A stretch of DNA of 64,000 bases from Phycisphaeraceae bacterium (GTDB lineage: Bacteria > Planctomycetota > Phycisphaerae > Phycisphaerales > UBA1924). A program made the position numbers and the translations under genes. The stretch covers positions 434,001 to 498,000 of the forward strand of contig JAHBXC010000001.1 in the NCBI GenBank assembly GCA_019636675.1, given 5' to 3'. Every line of letters begins with the position of its first letter. The stretch's first letter is position 1. Below, piece after piece: positions 17,340-25,768 of the stretch. The notes under the pieces were generated by a model. The model was not told where the DNA came from, ran no database searches, and worked only from the letters and a program-made list of their open reading frames with translations.

Positions 17340-18962
17340 CTACATGCCAGCGGACGCCAATTGCTCGGCTTTGACAAGTTCGGCCTGGAGGCTCGGTCGC
17401 AACTGTGCCAACCGGGAGAGCGCACCAGGCTTAAATCGTGCGGCTTGTCGATTCTGTGATACTTCGAGCAGAGTGGGCATGCCACAACGTTTGGCCAGAT
17501 ACACGAGGTGGTTGTGTACCGTCGTCGCGCCCGGTAGAGCAGCGTCCTTCAATCCCACCTGTTTCCTGTTTGCGATGAGTAGGGCGGACCTCGCCAGACG
17601 ACGAGCTGATACGGCATCCTCGGGCCACGCCAAACAAGTGTCCAGCAGGGCAAGGATGCTCTTCTCAAACTCGGCGACGGCTCTTTTTGCAACGCGAGGG
17701 CTGCGAGTCACCGCATCTTGCAGCTGGGTTGGCACAGCGGGTAACTGTGATGCGTAGTCACGCCATGTTTTCGCTTCGCGGGACTCAATCACTTCTTGCG
17801 GAATGGCTTCTACGCACCTTTGCTTTGCGATAAAGGACTTCAAGCTCGATGCCCAAGGCTCGCGGAGCAATGCATCGAGTAGTGGACGCAGACCAAGGTC
17901 ATCAATATCGTTGTGAGCAATGTTCAACGTTGTCAGTGACGGACACTGGCTGTCCAGATTCGCAACTAACCTTGCACCCTGAGAGCCGATCGCGTTATCG
18001 CTGAGGTCAAGCACAGACAACGTGCTCGCTTTGCGTAGAGCGTTGCACAACGCGGCGCAACCGATCGGGCCAGCCTGATTGGCGCTGAAGTTGAGGGTCT
18101 CGCAGCGCTCACTCCCCGCGTTCTCCAGAGCTTCTGCCCAGGCAGCGATTCCGGACGAGCCAAGCCAATTGGCGCTGACATCAAGAGCGTACACGTTGTG
18201 CATCAAGCCGCGCTTCCACATCGTTGCCATGGCGAGAGCGCCATCAGCGCCAAGGCGGGTGTTTGATAAATGAAGGCTCCGGAGCTCCGTTGCTGCTCGT
18301 TGAAGCCATCCCGCCAGAAGCCGTGCCCCGTGGTCGTGCATCGGATTGTGACTGAGGTCGAGATCGATGAGTGTCGGATGTGCAACGTCCCATGCCCCGA
18401 TTAGTGCGCGGAGTCGCTCGGTATCCAAGCCGACGTTTCGCAGAGTGAGGGAGCGTAAGGATGGAAAGCCGAGGACACTACGACCAAGCCTCTCCATGGA
18501 AGCGGCCGATAGCGTCGCCCACTCCAGCCGAAGTGTTTCCAGAGCGCTAAACGACTGTCGCGCGTCTACTAGCTCGGCAACGCCCGTGTCACCCAGCCCG
18601 GTCCAACCAAGATCAAGGTATCGGAGGGACGCAAGGTGTCCGTCCCGTGCCGCGTCACACAGACAGCGCACGCCCAAATCGCCAATCTCCCACCGATACA
18701 GATCGATGCAAGTCAAGCGCGGCATGAAGGGGCTTAGGCAGACGAGCTGATTCCACCATTCCGGGTCAACGAGGCTTTCGCGAAACGCGAGAGTGTCGAC
18801 CAGATCCAACGCACCCTGCTTCGCGTGTCGCTGAAGACTCTGATAATCCCGGGCGCCGAAGGTCGTAACCCCAGAGTTGCTCCCAAGGTCGAGCCGCCTG
18901 CTCTCACCGCGCGAGAGCGCAGCGAGTTGACGCTGAAGCGGAGTAGTCTGCCTAGGACTCAT
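17340..18962 (-). CDS. Leucine-rich repeat protein (ribonuclease-inhibitor type)
   Basis: 540 residues. About ten repeats of the long ribonuclease-inhibitor kind (LxxLxLxxNxIxxxGAxxLA) span residues 85-385, for example LSVLDLSDNAIGSQGARLVA and LTTLNIAHNDIDDLGLRPLL. The C-terminal 150 residues are helical and carry no recognised domain; no NACHT, kinase or nuclease is visible. This repeat type resembles eukaryotic NLR and RanGAP repeats and mediates protein binding. It is a lone cargo gene in the element, and its base composition is less GC-rich than the host. A sensing or effector role is only a guess. Confidence 0.8.
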   Translation of the reverse strand: MSPRQTTPLQRQLAALSRGESRRLDLGSNSGVTTFGARDYQSLQRHAKQGALDLVDTLAFRESLVDPEWWNQLVCLSPFMPRLTCIDLYRWEIGDLGVRCLCDAARDGHLASLRYLDLGWTGLGDTGVAELVDARQSFSALETLRLEWATLSAASMERLGRSVLGFPSLRSLTLRNVGLDTERLRALIGAWDVAHPTLIDLDLSHNPMHDHGARLLAGWLQRAATELRSLHLSNTRLGADGALAMATMWKRGLMHNVYALDVSANWLGSSGIAAWAEALENAGSERCETLNFSANQAGPIGCAALCNALRKASTLSVLDLSDNAIGSQGARLVANLDSQCPSLTTLNIAHNDIDDLGLRPLLDALLREPWASSLKSFIAKQRCVEAIPQEVIESREAKTWRDYASQLPAVPTQLQDAVTRSPRVAKRAVAEFEKSILALLDTCLAWPEDAVSARRLARSALLIANRKQVGLKDAALPGATTVHNHLVYLAKRCGMPTLLEVSQNRQAARFKPGALSRLAQLRPSLQAELVKAEQLASAGM

Positions 18963-19076
18963 TCTGACCCAGTTTATCCGGGTACCGGCGTCCCGTGACG
19001 CCGGCCATGCGCTACTCCCATGTCAGCGCCCGCCGCTGACACGGTGACAACCGCCAGCAGGATCGCGAGGCGTCAC

Positions 19077-19490
19077 TCACGACCACTTGATGCCGTCGAT
19101 GACAGTGCCGCTCGGGTCGGCCCTCATCGCCTCAGCTCGCTCGGTCTCCTTGATCCATGGCACACGATGCCGCACCAGCCCATCAAAGAGGCGAACGGTC
19201 GGGCGAGTTTCCTTGTTGAGCCCTGATCCTGTGATCGTGATGGATCGTCCAGGCAGATGCAGGGTGATGCCCTTCGCGGGGTCCAACTCGATGCGTTCGA
19301 TCCAGCCGTATCCAACGGCCAGAACGTGCCCGTCCTTCCGGCGCAGTTCGAGCATGATCGATCGATCGCGGACACCACGAAGCCATCCGAAGCAACCCAT
19401 GTCTTCTTCATCGCTGACTTCCGAGCCGGGTCGGGCGACTTCACTTGGAGCCCCACGCTTGGCGTACTTGTCGATGAGACTATCGGTCAT
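19077..19490 (-). CDS. Conserved hypothetical protein coupled to the relaxase
   Basis: About 137 residues from an ATG at 19490 that overlaps the end of the relaxase gene by 11 bases. It contains GCFGWLRGVRDRSIMLEL, a beta-rich middle (VGYGWIERIELDPAKGITLH) and a positively charged tail. No known domain. Position directly after a relaxase suggests an accessory part in DNA processing or its regulation. Confidence 0.65.
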   Translation of the reverse strand: MTDSLIDKYAKRGAPSEVARPGSEVSDEEDMGCFGWLRGVRDRSIMLELRRKDGHVLAVGYGWIERIELDPAKGITLHLPGRSITITGSGLNKETRPTVRLFDGLVRHRVPWIKETERAEAMRADPSGTVIDGIKWS

Positions 19491-22128
19491 AGTCGAGTGC
19501 CTCCCTGTCAATCGCACGTCCGACGCCAGCGTCGGCGTGCTGCCCTTCCTGCTCGACAACGCGCTCGCGAATCACGCGATGACGGACTGGATCAAGACCT
19601 TCGACGAGTTCAGTGCCGCTCAGGCGCTCTTCGCTGCGGCTCACGGCACGCAAGAGCTCGGCTTTATCGTCCGTGAACACGACGACGCGCTCCCGCCCGC
19701 GCGACGCGCTCACGTAGAACTGCTCCCGCGAGGATGCCGGGAAGGACTCAGACGACTGTCCGACGATCACCCGGTCGAACGTCTTCCCTTGGCTGGCATG
19801 GCTGGTCACGACCAGGCCATGCGTCAGATGGCCATAGTCCCTCGGAACGACCCATCCATTCTCAAGCACGATATCCCCGCTGGGGGCAAACGCCTTGATT
19901 GTGTGGAGATCACCGTTGTTCAGGCGGTGGCCGCCTCCTGCTGTCGCACCATTCCGCGTGATGCGGATGCGATCGCCAGGAGACAGGTCGATCCGACATT
20001 GACGATAGACGCTGTATCGCGCTGCCTGATCGAGCGGCACCCGGCCATGACCGACGAGGACGCGATCGCCCTTCCCGTGGCCCTTGGCGTTCTGATGGAA
20101 GATCAGGACATCGTCGGGCTGATAGCTGGCCGGATCATGGCGCTGGCCGAGCGTCAGGTTGGCGGGAACAAGCTGCGCGAACTCCCGCGTCTCTTTACCC
20201 AGCCTGCCCTCCGACCGCAGTCGAGAGCGAATCTCATCCGTGATTCGATCGCCCTCAGCGTGTGTGGGCGATACCACCAACGCGGACTTCCCAGCATTGA
20301 CCGCATCAACGTATTCATCCGCGATCGCCCTGTAGCGGTCCTCATCCGGCACTGCCCGAATCCAGCCGAGTTGATCGAGCCGCCGGAACCCCGCCTCCGT
20401 TCGATCCTCACTCAGATCCTTCACCGCGGCCTTGTACTGATCCTTCTGCCGTTGAATCTCACGGATTTCCGCGGGCCGCAGCCCGGCCTCATCCTCAAGA
20501 AGGCGCAGGGCGGCGCCGCGTTCGACAGAGCCGTGCTGACGCCGGTCGCCGGATAGCACCACGCGGGCATTCTGTCGCTCCGCCAGATCGAAGACCTGGC
20601 GCATCGTCCGCGTGCCGACCAGGCCGGCTTCGTCAATCCAGATGACGCCGCCGGACAGTTCAGCCTGGAGCTTCTGATCAGCGAGCAGTCGGGCAACTGT
20701 ATCGGCAGATTCAAAGCCCGCTTCTCGCAGGACCCCCCTTCCGGCATCGGCGGAGGGAGCGAAGGCAAACACACGCACTCCGGCTTGCTCCATTGCCTCG
20801 CGTGCCTCCTGCATCATGGTGGTCTTGCCCGTCCCCGCCGCTCCGCGAATGAGCACCACCCGATCGCGCGATTGCAGAACATGCGAGACAGCGGCCTTCT
20901 GCTGGGTGTTCAACCATTCACGGTGACACTGCTGCTTGTCCAGGCTGATCGGCCGGCACGAGCCGCGTCCTCCTCGGGCGAACGCCAACATGTGTGTCTC
21001 CTCTTCCAGCACTTCGCGTGTGGTGACGAGGCGACGGCCATCCCGAGTGGCGCGAATGAGCGGCTGCGCGGCGGTGAGGCGTTCGATGGACTCGCGCGAG
21101 GCCACTCCCACACCCTGCCGCAGAGCCTCCGCCTGCAAGGTTCGCTCCGGAAGCACAGAGGACCGCTCGAAACTGTGCGCCATCGCCCGTTCCACGGCGT
21201 CAACTGCCGCACGGTCATCCTCTCCGATTGACACACGTCCGATGCGCCGCGTGAGGCTATTGAGAGCCGCGGCTTCCTGTTCGGTTATGCGCGAGCGCCA
21301 CAGCCCGTCAAGCTCGGGCATGGAAAGTTCCTTCGCTTTGCCCGACCGGGTCTGCGCTCCCAGTTCAGCCTTCGCATCCGGGCTGGTGATCCCACGCTCC
21401 TTGGCGAGCTTCTCAATCCGGGCCGTCCGGCGAGAGAACTTGCCGAGCGTCTCCGGCGCGATGCCCCGAAGCTCCCAGCCGGTCGCGGTGCGCTGGGTGT
21501 CAAGACCGAGCTCTTCGAGCCGGCGCGCAAGCCGTGAGTGGAAGACCGCCTCGAAATACGGCGCGTCCCGCTTGATGTCTCCGAACTGCGCAGCCTTCCA
21601 CCGGTTCTCCTCCGGGTCAAATGTCCCATTGAACACGAAGCAGTGTGCGTGCAGATGGGGATCGGGCACGCCGTCTTCTGGCCGTGCGGTGAAATGGATG
21701 AACTCACCCCAGACGAGATTGCCGGTCAGTCTGTCTTCGTTTTTTCCGCCGCGCCTCACGCGAGCCTTTGCTTCCGCCTCGATGTCCTCCATCGTCGCAT
21801 CGACGGACTCCCGGAATGCCGAGAGAATCCGCTCATTCTGAGTGAGTCCGTACAAGAGCGACACGCTCTTGGGACAGTGGAAGTTGAAGTCGTAGCCGAC
21901 CCGTCGCTCGCTCTTGCGCCGGGCCGTGAGCGGATCGCCGGTTCCGGGCTGGCGATTGTCGCAGAGCAGGTCCCAGTCACTGCGATCAATCATCCCGGAG
22001 AGCTGGAGCCGAGCGGCGCCCTTCCCACGCCAGTGGCCGACGAGCTCCTGGCCTTCGGTGTAGTAGTCGGCTGTGCTGTAGTAGCTCTTGGCACGCGCCG
22101 CGCTGCTGCTCTGTGTCACGCGAAGCAT
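19480..22128 (-). CDS. MobF-family conjugative relaxase-helicase (TrwC/TraI type)
   Basis: Nicks the transfer origin and unwinds the transferred strand. 882 residues. The relaxase domain (1-300) has an N-terminal Tyr cluster (SYYSTADYY) and the metal-binding triad in DPHLHAHCFVFN. The RecD-like helicase domain (about 400-850) has GAAGTGKTT, VIWIDEAGLV, LSGDRRQHGSVERG and LVVTSHASQGKTFDRV. An AGGGTG site precedes the ATG. The 359-base stretch upstream contains inverted repeats and is the likely transfer origin. The MobF class is certain; it does not carry the extra domains of F-plasmid TraI. Confidence 0.93.
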   Translation of the reverse strand: MLRVTQSSSAARAKSYYSTADYYTEGQELVGHWRGKGAARLQLSGMIDRSDWDLLCDNRQPGTGDPLTARRKSERRVGYDFNFHCPKSVSLLYGLTQNERILSAFRESVDATMEDIEAEAKARVRRGGKNEDRLTGNLVWGEFIHFTARPEDGVPDPHLHAHCFVFNGTFDPEENRWKAAQFGDIKRDAPYFEAVFHSRLARRLEELGLDTQRTATGWELRGIAPETLGKFSRRTARIEKLAKERGITSPDAKAELGAQTRSGKAKELSMPELDGLWRSRITEQEAAALNSLTRRIGRVSIGEDDRAAVDAVERAMAHSFERSSVLPERTLQAEALRQGVGVASRESIERLTAAQPLIRATRDGRRLVTTREVLEEETHMLAFARGGRGSCRPISLDKQQCHREWLNTQQKAAVSHVLQSRDRVVLIRGAAGTGKTTMMQEAREAMEQAGVRVFAFAPSADAGRGVLREAGFESADTVARLLADQKLQAELSGGVIWIDEAGLVGTRTMRQVFDLAERQNARVVLSGDRRQHGSVERGAALRLLEDEAGLRPAEIREIQRQKDQYKAAVKDLSEDRTEAGFRRLDQLGWIRAVPDEDRYRAIADEYVDAVNAGKSALVVSPTHAEGDRITDEIRSRLRSEGRLGKETREFAQLVPANLTLGQRHDPASYQPDDVLIFHQNAKGHGKGDRVLVGHGRVPLDQAARYSVYRQCRIDLSPGDRIRITRNGATAGGGHRLNNGDLHTIKAFAPSGDIVLENGWVVPRDYGHLTHGLVVTSHASQGKTFDRVIVGQSSESFPASSREQFYVSASRGRERVVVFTDDKAELLRAVSRSEERLSGTELVEGLDPVRHRVIRERVVEQEGQHADAGVGRAIDREALDYDR

Positions 22129-22487
22129 GGTTCACCCTAGCACGGAAATCCTGCCAATCCGTTAACGCTGAACGATCGCACAGTGTGTGCATCGATGATC
22201 ACACTGCTACGCCGCGCAGATCGCATGGTTGCGAAGTATGTGTCAACACTGCCGCCGGGTGATGAAGGCGTCGGCGAAGTCTCATGCCGAGCAGAACGCC
22301 GCCCGCGTCCCGTTCATGGCACTGTGAATCGGCAGCCGGTCCGTTCAAGCTGCCAAGACCGCTTTCCGCGAGCGGAAGCCTTCGGCCTTTCGCTTGACCG
22401 ATGCGCTGCGCACCGTCTCTCGCCGCTTCGTTGACGTGCCATCGGGACGCGATGGGCGTGTTCCGCACACAGCAAAGGAGACTTCAC
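22129..22487. other. Intergenic region, candidate origin of transfer
   Basis: No gene seen in 359 bases between the divergent relaxase and a small gene. It contains CAGTGTG (22181-22187) facing CACACTG (22200-22206), GGCAGC (22331-22336) facing GCTGCC (22349-22354), and a tight hairpin TTCCGC-GA-GCGGAA (22364-22377). Inverted repeats next to a relaxase gene are the usual setting of an oriT. The nick site cannot be placed from sequence alone. Confidence 0.45.
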
Positions 22488-22703
22488 ATGACCGACACTA
22501 ACACCACCAACAGCAGCGGCAGCGCCCGCACCCCCAGCCACATCGCCTACCAGGTTCGTGATCGCGAGGGCAAGAAGGGCATCTGGACCCGAATCGGTTC
22601 AGCGTGGCCGCACGCTGACGGAAAAGGCTTCAACATTCAGATAGAGGCCGTGCCTCTCGACGGGCGGATCAGCCTTCGGGTTCTCTCAGACATCAAGGAC
22701 TAG
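22488..22703 (+). CDS. Small hypothetical protein
   Basis: 71 residues with an AAAGGAG site 7 bases before the ATG. The core is YQVRDREGKKGIWTRIGSAW followed by PHADGKGFNIQIEAVPLDGRI. This pattern of a Trp-rich beta strand and a PLDGRI end is common in small accessory proteins of plasmids and integrative elements. Function unknown. First gene of a plus-strand run to 24451. Confidence 0.7.
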   Translation: MTDTNTTNSSGSARTPSHIAYQVRDREGKKGIWTRIGSAWPHADGKGFNIQIEAVPLDGRISLRVLSDIKD

Positions 22704-22757
22704 CGATCAACTAGGGCGGGCCGATCGGCTCGCCCACCCTTCAGAAAGGACTACACC

Positions 22758-23090
22758 ATGACATCGACCTTTATCGAACTTACCGAAGACGCCTTCGATG
22801 CCCTCTTCCCGCTCGTATCGAATCACCTGAATCCCAACGCCACCTGGTGCCTGAACGGCTCCGGCGGCTGTCTCTTCGAGACCTACGGACCCGAACTGGA
22901 CTTTGTCCGGCAGCAGAACCCGCGCTCAGTCTGGACACTGATCGACGGCGACGACGGGGGGCAGTACCTCGCCAGCGGCGTACACCTGGTCAACCGCATC
23001 GGATACCTCGTCAGCACGGCGTTGCTGCCGGAGGGAGTCGAGGCGCAGGTCGCACTCGAACAGGTCGGAGGCGACGATGAGAGTTTCTGA
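22758..23090 (+). CDS. Small hypothetical protein (accessory element gene)
   Basis: 110 residues with GAAAGGA before the ATG. An acidic soluble protein with segments WCLNGSGGCLFETYGPEL and VWTLIDGDDGGQYLASGVH. No catalytic motif. Its 3' end overlaps the methyltransferase-like gene by 14 bases, indicating an operon. Such proteins are frequent in plasmid maintenance regions, but no function is known to me. Confidence 0.65.
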   Translation: MTSTFIELTEDAFDALFPLVSNHLNPNATWCLNGSGGCLFETYGPELDFVRQQNPRSVWTLIDGDDGGQYLASGVHLVNRIGYLVSTALLPEGVEAQVALEQVGGDDESF

Positions 23091-23862
23091 GATCAACCCG
23101 TTCTTCATGCGCCGTCGTACAGAACGACACGCCGTTCCATCACGGCAGCCCGAACCGATGTTCGCCCGGCTCCCGCAGGCTCCGATCAACACGAGCCCCG
23201 TGCCAAGGCTTACGAGCCTGTACCACCATGCCGACGCGGGCGCATACGGGAAACGGAGCTACCCGGGCAACTGCGGCGGCAACCTCATCCGCGACCTACT
23301 GCTCTACTTCATGCCCCGACTTGTGCTCGACCCGATGAGCGGGAGCGGAACTTGCCGCGATGTGTGCCGTGAGCTTCGGCTTGAATGCCGAAGCGGCGAC
23401 ATCCACGAAGGGTTCGACGCGACCAGTGCCGAAACGATGCAGGCTCTTGCCGGTGGGGGTCTGGCCGACTTCGTCTGGGCCCACCCGCCCTACTGGCGGC
23501 AGAAGCTCTACTCCGCCGACGGACGCGACCTGTCCCGAGCGCCGACGCTCGGAGCATTTCTGGAGCGGTACGCGCTGTTCATCGAGGCCGCGGCCGGTGT
23601 TCTCCGGCCCGGCGGCAAGCTGGCCATCCTCATGGGCGACTACCAGGACCGTGACGCTGGCTTTGTGCCGCTCGTGTACCACACGAAACGTCTTGCCTTC
23701 GACGCCGGACTCGTGCAGTGTTGCACCGACATCGTTCGATTCAGCCACGGCGCGTCGAGCGGCCGGAAGGTGTACCGATCCTCGTTCATCCCCGGCCTGC
23801 ACGACGTGTGCGTGGTCTACGAGAAACCACGCACGCCCACGAGAAAGGAGGCGCGGCCATGA
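23077..23862 (+). CDS. SAM-dependent DNA methyltransferase-like protein
   Basis: 261 residues. The order of motifs is that of a beta-class amino methyltransferase: DPMSGSGT near residue 87 for SAM binding, WAHPPYW near residue 133 (catalytic D/N/S-PPY replaced by His-Pro-Pro-Tyr), and FLERYALFIEAAAGVLRPGG. The His in place of Asp/Asn/Ser in the catalytic tetrad is unusual and may alter or remove activity. No restriction gene is beside it. It may modify the element's own DNA during transfer. It overlaps its neighbours at both ends. Confidence 0.75.
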   Translation: MRVSEINPFFMRRRTERHAVPSRQPEPMFARLPQAPINTSPVPRLTSLYHHADAGAYGKRSYPGNCGGNLIRDLLLYFMPRLVLDPMSGSGTCRDVCRELRLECRSGDIHEGFDATSAETMQALAGGGLADFVWAHPPYWRQKLYSADGRDLSRAPTLGAFLERYALFIEAAAGVLRPGGKLAILMGDYQDRDAGFVPLVYHTKRLAFDAGLVQCCTDIVRFSHGASSGRKVYRSSFIPGLHDVCVVYEKPRTPTRKEARP

Positions 23863-24269
23863 ACACGATCGACAACCCCATCACCCATATCCTGGCCGGC
23901 ATCGCACGCGAGCGGCTGGGCATCGAGACGCTGGCGGTTCGCAACCGCGATTCTCTCGACTTCCACGATGTGTCCGTCTCATGCCTCACCCAGTCGCTCG
24001 GCGACGCCTACGAGGCCGGGTATCGGGCGGCCGTCGCCGCGGAGCTCGGCGTGACCGGGGTGATCTACAGCCAAGACGCCGAACGATTCCCGTGGCAGGT
24101 CTTCTGCACCGAAGAGCGGTGCGTGCTCATCTCGCGCGACCTCAAGGACCACCTGGTCATCGCGTCGGAGATGCGGGCCATCGATCAACCGCTTCGCGTG
24201 CCCGTAGAGGGAGTCGGACTGGAAGTACTCGAAGTCGTACGCCGCGAGCTGTACGGGGCCCGCCGGTGA
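23859..24269 (+). CDS. DUF6900-like small protein
   Basis: 136 residues from the ATG overlapping the preceding stop (ATGA), with AAAGGAGG upstream. The N-terminal part (ILAGIARERLGIETLAVRNR followed by DSLDFHDVSV) matches the pattern I know from a conserved domain of plasmid proteins (DUF6900). The C-terminal half is unassigned. Function unknown; its place in the accessory operon suggests element maintenance. Confidence 0.6.
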   Translation: MNTIDNPITHILAGIARERLGIETLAVRNRDSLDFHDVSVSCLTQSLGDAYEAGYRAAVAAELGVTGVIYSQDAERFPWQVFCTEERCVLISRDLKDHLVIASEMRAIDQPLRVPVEGVGLEVLEVVRRELYGARR

Positions 24270-24451
24270 GCGATAAGGCTGTCTGCGACGACCTCTTCCA
24301 CCGATGCGCTCTACGAGCGTTCGTGGAGCAGGCCGAGCATGAACAACAGTGGCCCGACCCGGAGGCGACCAGGCGGCTCGCCTTCCGGCTCTACGAGCAC
24401 GCGCTGGCGGCCTCCGAGCGCAACCGAAACGACTCATCGTTGACCCCCTGA
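24266..24451 (+). CDS. Small hypothetical protein
   Basis: 61 residues starting at a GTG that overlaps the preceding stop (GTGA). Composition is helical with many Arg and Glu (FVEQAEHEQQWPDPEATRRL). No motif. The four-base overlap with a likely real gene is the main support. Confidence 0.5.
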   Translation: MSDKAVCDDLFHRCALRAFVEQAEHEQQWPDPEATRRLAFRLYEHALAASERNRNDSSLTP

Positions 24452-24787
24452 ACCGCAGGCATTCTGAACGCACGGGCGTGGTCTGCGCTGACTGATTATC
24501 CGGAAGTCGGAAGGTGGCAGGCAGAGAGTACTTTGATTCAGACGTCTCCCCTAAGCGGTGCTTAGGCAGTCTTTCACCGTGAAAGCTTGAAGGCTGGCTG
24601 ACATGCCATCCTGCCATCTTGCCGCCCTGCCAGCCTGCTGTCTGGATAGCTGGCTGGCTGCCAATCGTGCCATCATGGTGGCACGTCAGCATGCAAGCAC
24701 GCCCGCAAGCAAGGCGAACAGCGTGCTGTCCTGCCAGCGTGAAATAGTGCTTGCCGGCAAGCCTGCAATCGTGCTATCGGTTGAAGC
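24452..24787. other. Intergenic region with palindromes upstream of parA, candidate partition site
   Basis: No gene seen. In order it holds CCTAAGC-ggt-GCTTAGG (24550-24566), CTTTCAC-c-GTGAAAG (24571-24585), and a run of TGCC-based units (about 24602-24665). GTGCCA (24667-24672) faces TGGCAC (24679-24684), two GCAAGC boxes follow, and the perfect palindrome GCTTGCCGGCAAGC (24749-24762) ends 25 bases before the parA ATG. This density fits a centromere-like site and operator for the ParA/RHH pair. The first hairpin could also terminate the upstream operon. Confidence 0.55.
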
Positions 24788-25468
24788 ATGATCATCGTCG
24801 TCGCAAACTCCAAGGGCGGTGTCGGCAAGTCCACTCTTGCCGTCCACCTCGCCGCATGGCTCTCGCATCAAGGCCATCGCGTCGCGCTCGCAGATTGCGA
24901 CACGCAGCAGTCATCGTCGGAGTGGATTCGAGAAGCACGGCCTCAGGTCAACACCGTGCGCCTCGACAATCCCGACACCATCCTGAATGAACTCCCGGTC
25001 CTCGCCCAGGACGCTGATTTCGTTGTCGCCGATGGACCGGGCAGCCAGACCGAGACCAGCCGGGCTCTGTTGCTCCGCGGCGACCTTGCCATCGTCCCAT
25101 GCAAGGCAAGCATGCTGGAGGTCCGCGCTTTGGCGAAGGCGACCGACGTACTCCGCCAGGCTCAGGACATCCGCGCCGGTCATCCCAAGGCCGTGATCGT
25201 GCTCAGCATGGTGGGCAAGAACTACCGGCTCACCCAAGACATGAAAGACGCTGCCTCGGCCCTGTCATTGCCGCTGGCCTCCACGGCGATGATCCTCCGT
25301 CAAATCTACGCGGACGCACCCGGCCAGGGAGCCGTGGTGTGGGACATGGGCGCACGGGCCCGCGATGCCGCCGACGAGGCGGATCAACTGTTCCGAGAGA
25401 TTCTCCCGCACGCCGTTCGCAAACCCGTCGCGATCGGTGCGGGGAGGCAGAAGATCACATCCAGATAG
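24788..25468 (+). CDS. parA: ParA-family partition ATPase
   Basis: 226 residues with the deviant Walker motif KGGVGKST at 9-16, ADCDTQQSS as switch region and FVVADGPGS as Walker B. Short type Ib-like ParA without an N-terminal helix-turn-helix. It segregates plasmid copies by patterning on the nucleoid. It is followed after 12 bases by a ribbon-helix-helix-like partner and then by repA, a standard plasmid order. Palindromes just upstream are likely binding sites of the partner. Confidence 0.92.
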   Translation: MIIVVANSKGGVGKSTLAVHLAAWLSHQGHRVALADCDTQQSSSEWIREARPQVNTVRLDNPDTILNELPVLAQDADFVVADGPGSQTETSRALLLRGDLAIVPCKASMLEVRALAKATDVLRQAQDIRAGHPKAVIVLSMVGKNYRLTQDMKDAASALSLPLASTAMILRQIYADAPGQGAVVWDMGARARDAADEADQLFREILPHAVRKPVAIGAGRQKITSR

Positions 25469-25480
25469 AGGAGGGAACCC

Positions 25481-25768
25481 ATGGTTGATAGACGCACACT
25501 CACCGAGGGGCTCAAGGCCACACCGCCACCCGTTGACAGGGGCAAGGAGCGAGATTTCGTCTTCGCCGGAAAGGAGTCCGCACCCGCTGGCGGCACAGCC
25601 GGACTTGGCCGAATACCGATCAGCACGCGCGTGCGTGCCGACTTCGCACTCGCCCTCAAGAGGGCATCCCTTGAACGCCAACTCAAGGCGATCGAACCCA
25701 ACACTCTTCAGGACATCCTGGAGGAGGCGATCGAGCCGTGGCTCAAAGCCCATGGCTACGTCTCGTGA
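25481..25768 (+). CDS. Putative ribbon-helix-helix partition partner
   Basis: 95 residues with GAGGAGG before the ATG. The C-terminal half (IPISTRVRADFALALKRASL then LQDILEEAIEPWLKAHGY) fits a ribbon-helix-helix DNA-binding fold like those paired with type Ib ParA. The N-terminal half is basic and probably disordered, as in ParA-stimulating tails. It lies between parA and repA and its stop overlaps the repA GTG. Confidence 0.72.
   Translation: MVDRRTLTEGLKATPPPVDRGKERDFVFAGKESAPAGGTAGLGRIPISTRVRADFALALKRASLERQLKAIEPNTLQDILEEAIEPWLKAHGYVS

Noticed and set aside
23360..24265. Long Arg-rich frame over the methyltransferase and DUF6900 genes
   Set aside because: Only its last 61 codons, after a GTG overlapping the preceding stop, look like a gene; the rest is a shadow.
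24602..24665. CRISPR-like repeats
   Set aside because: The TGCC units are short, irregular and without spacers; no CRISPR array or cas gene is seen anywhere in the window.
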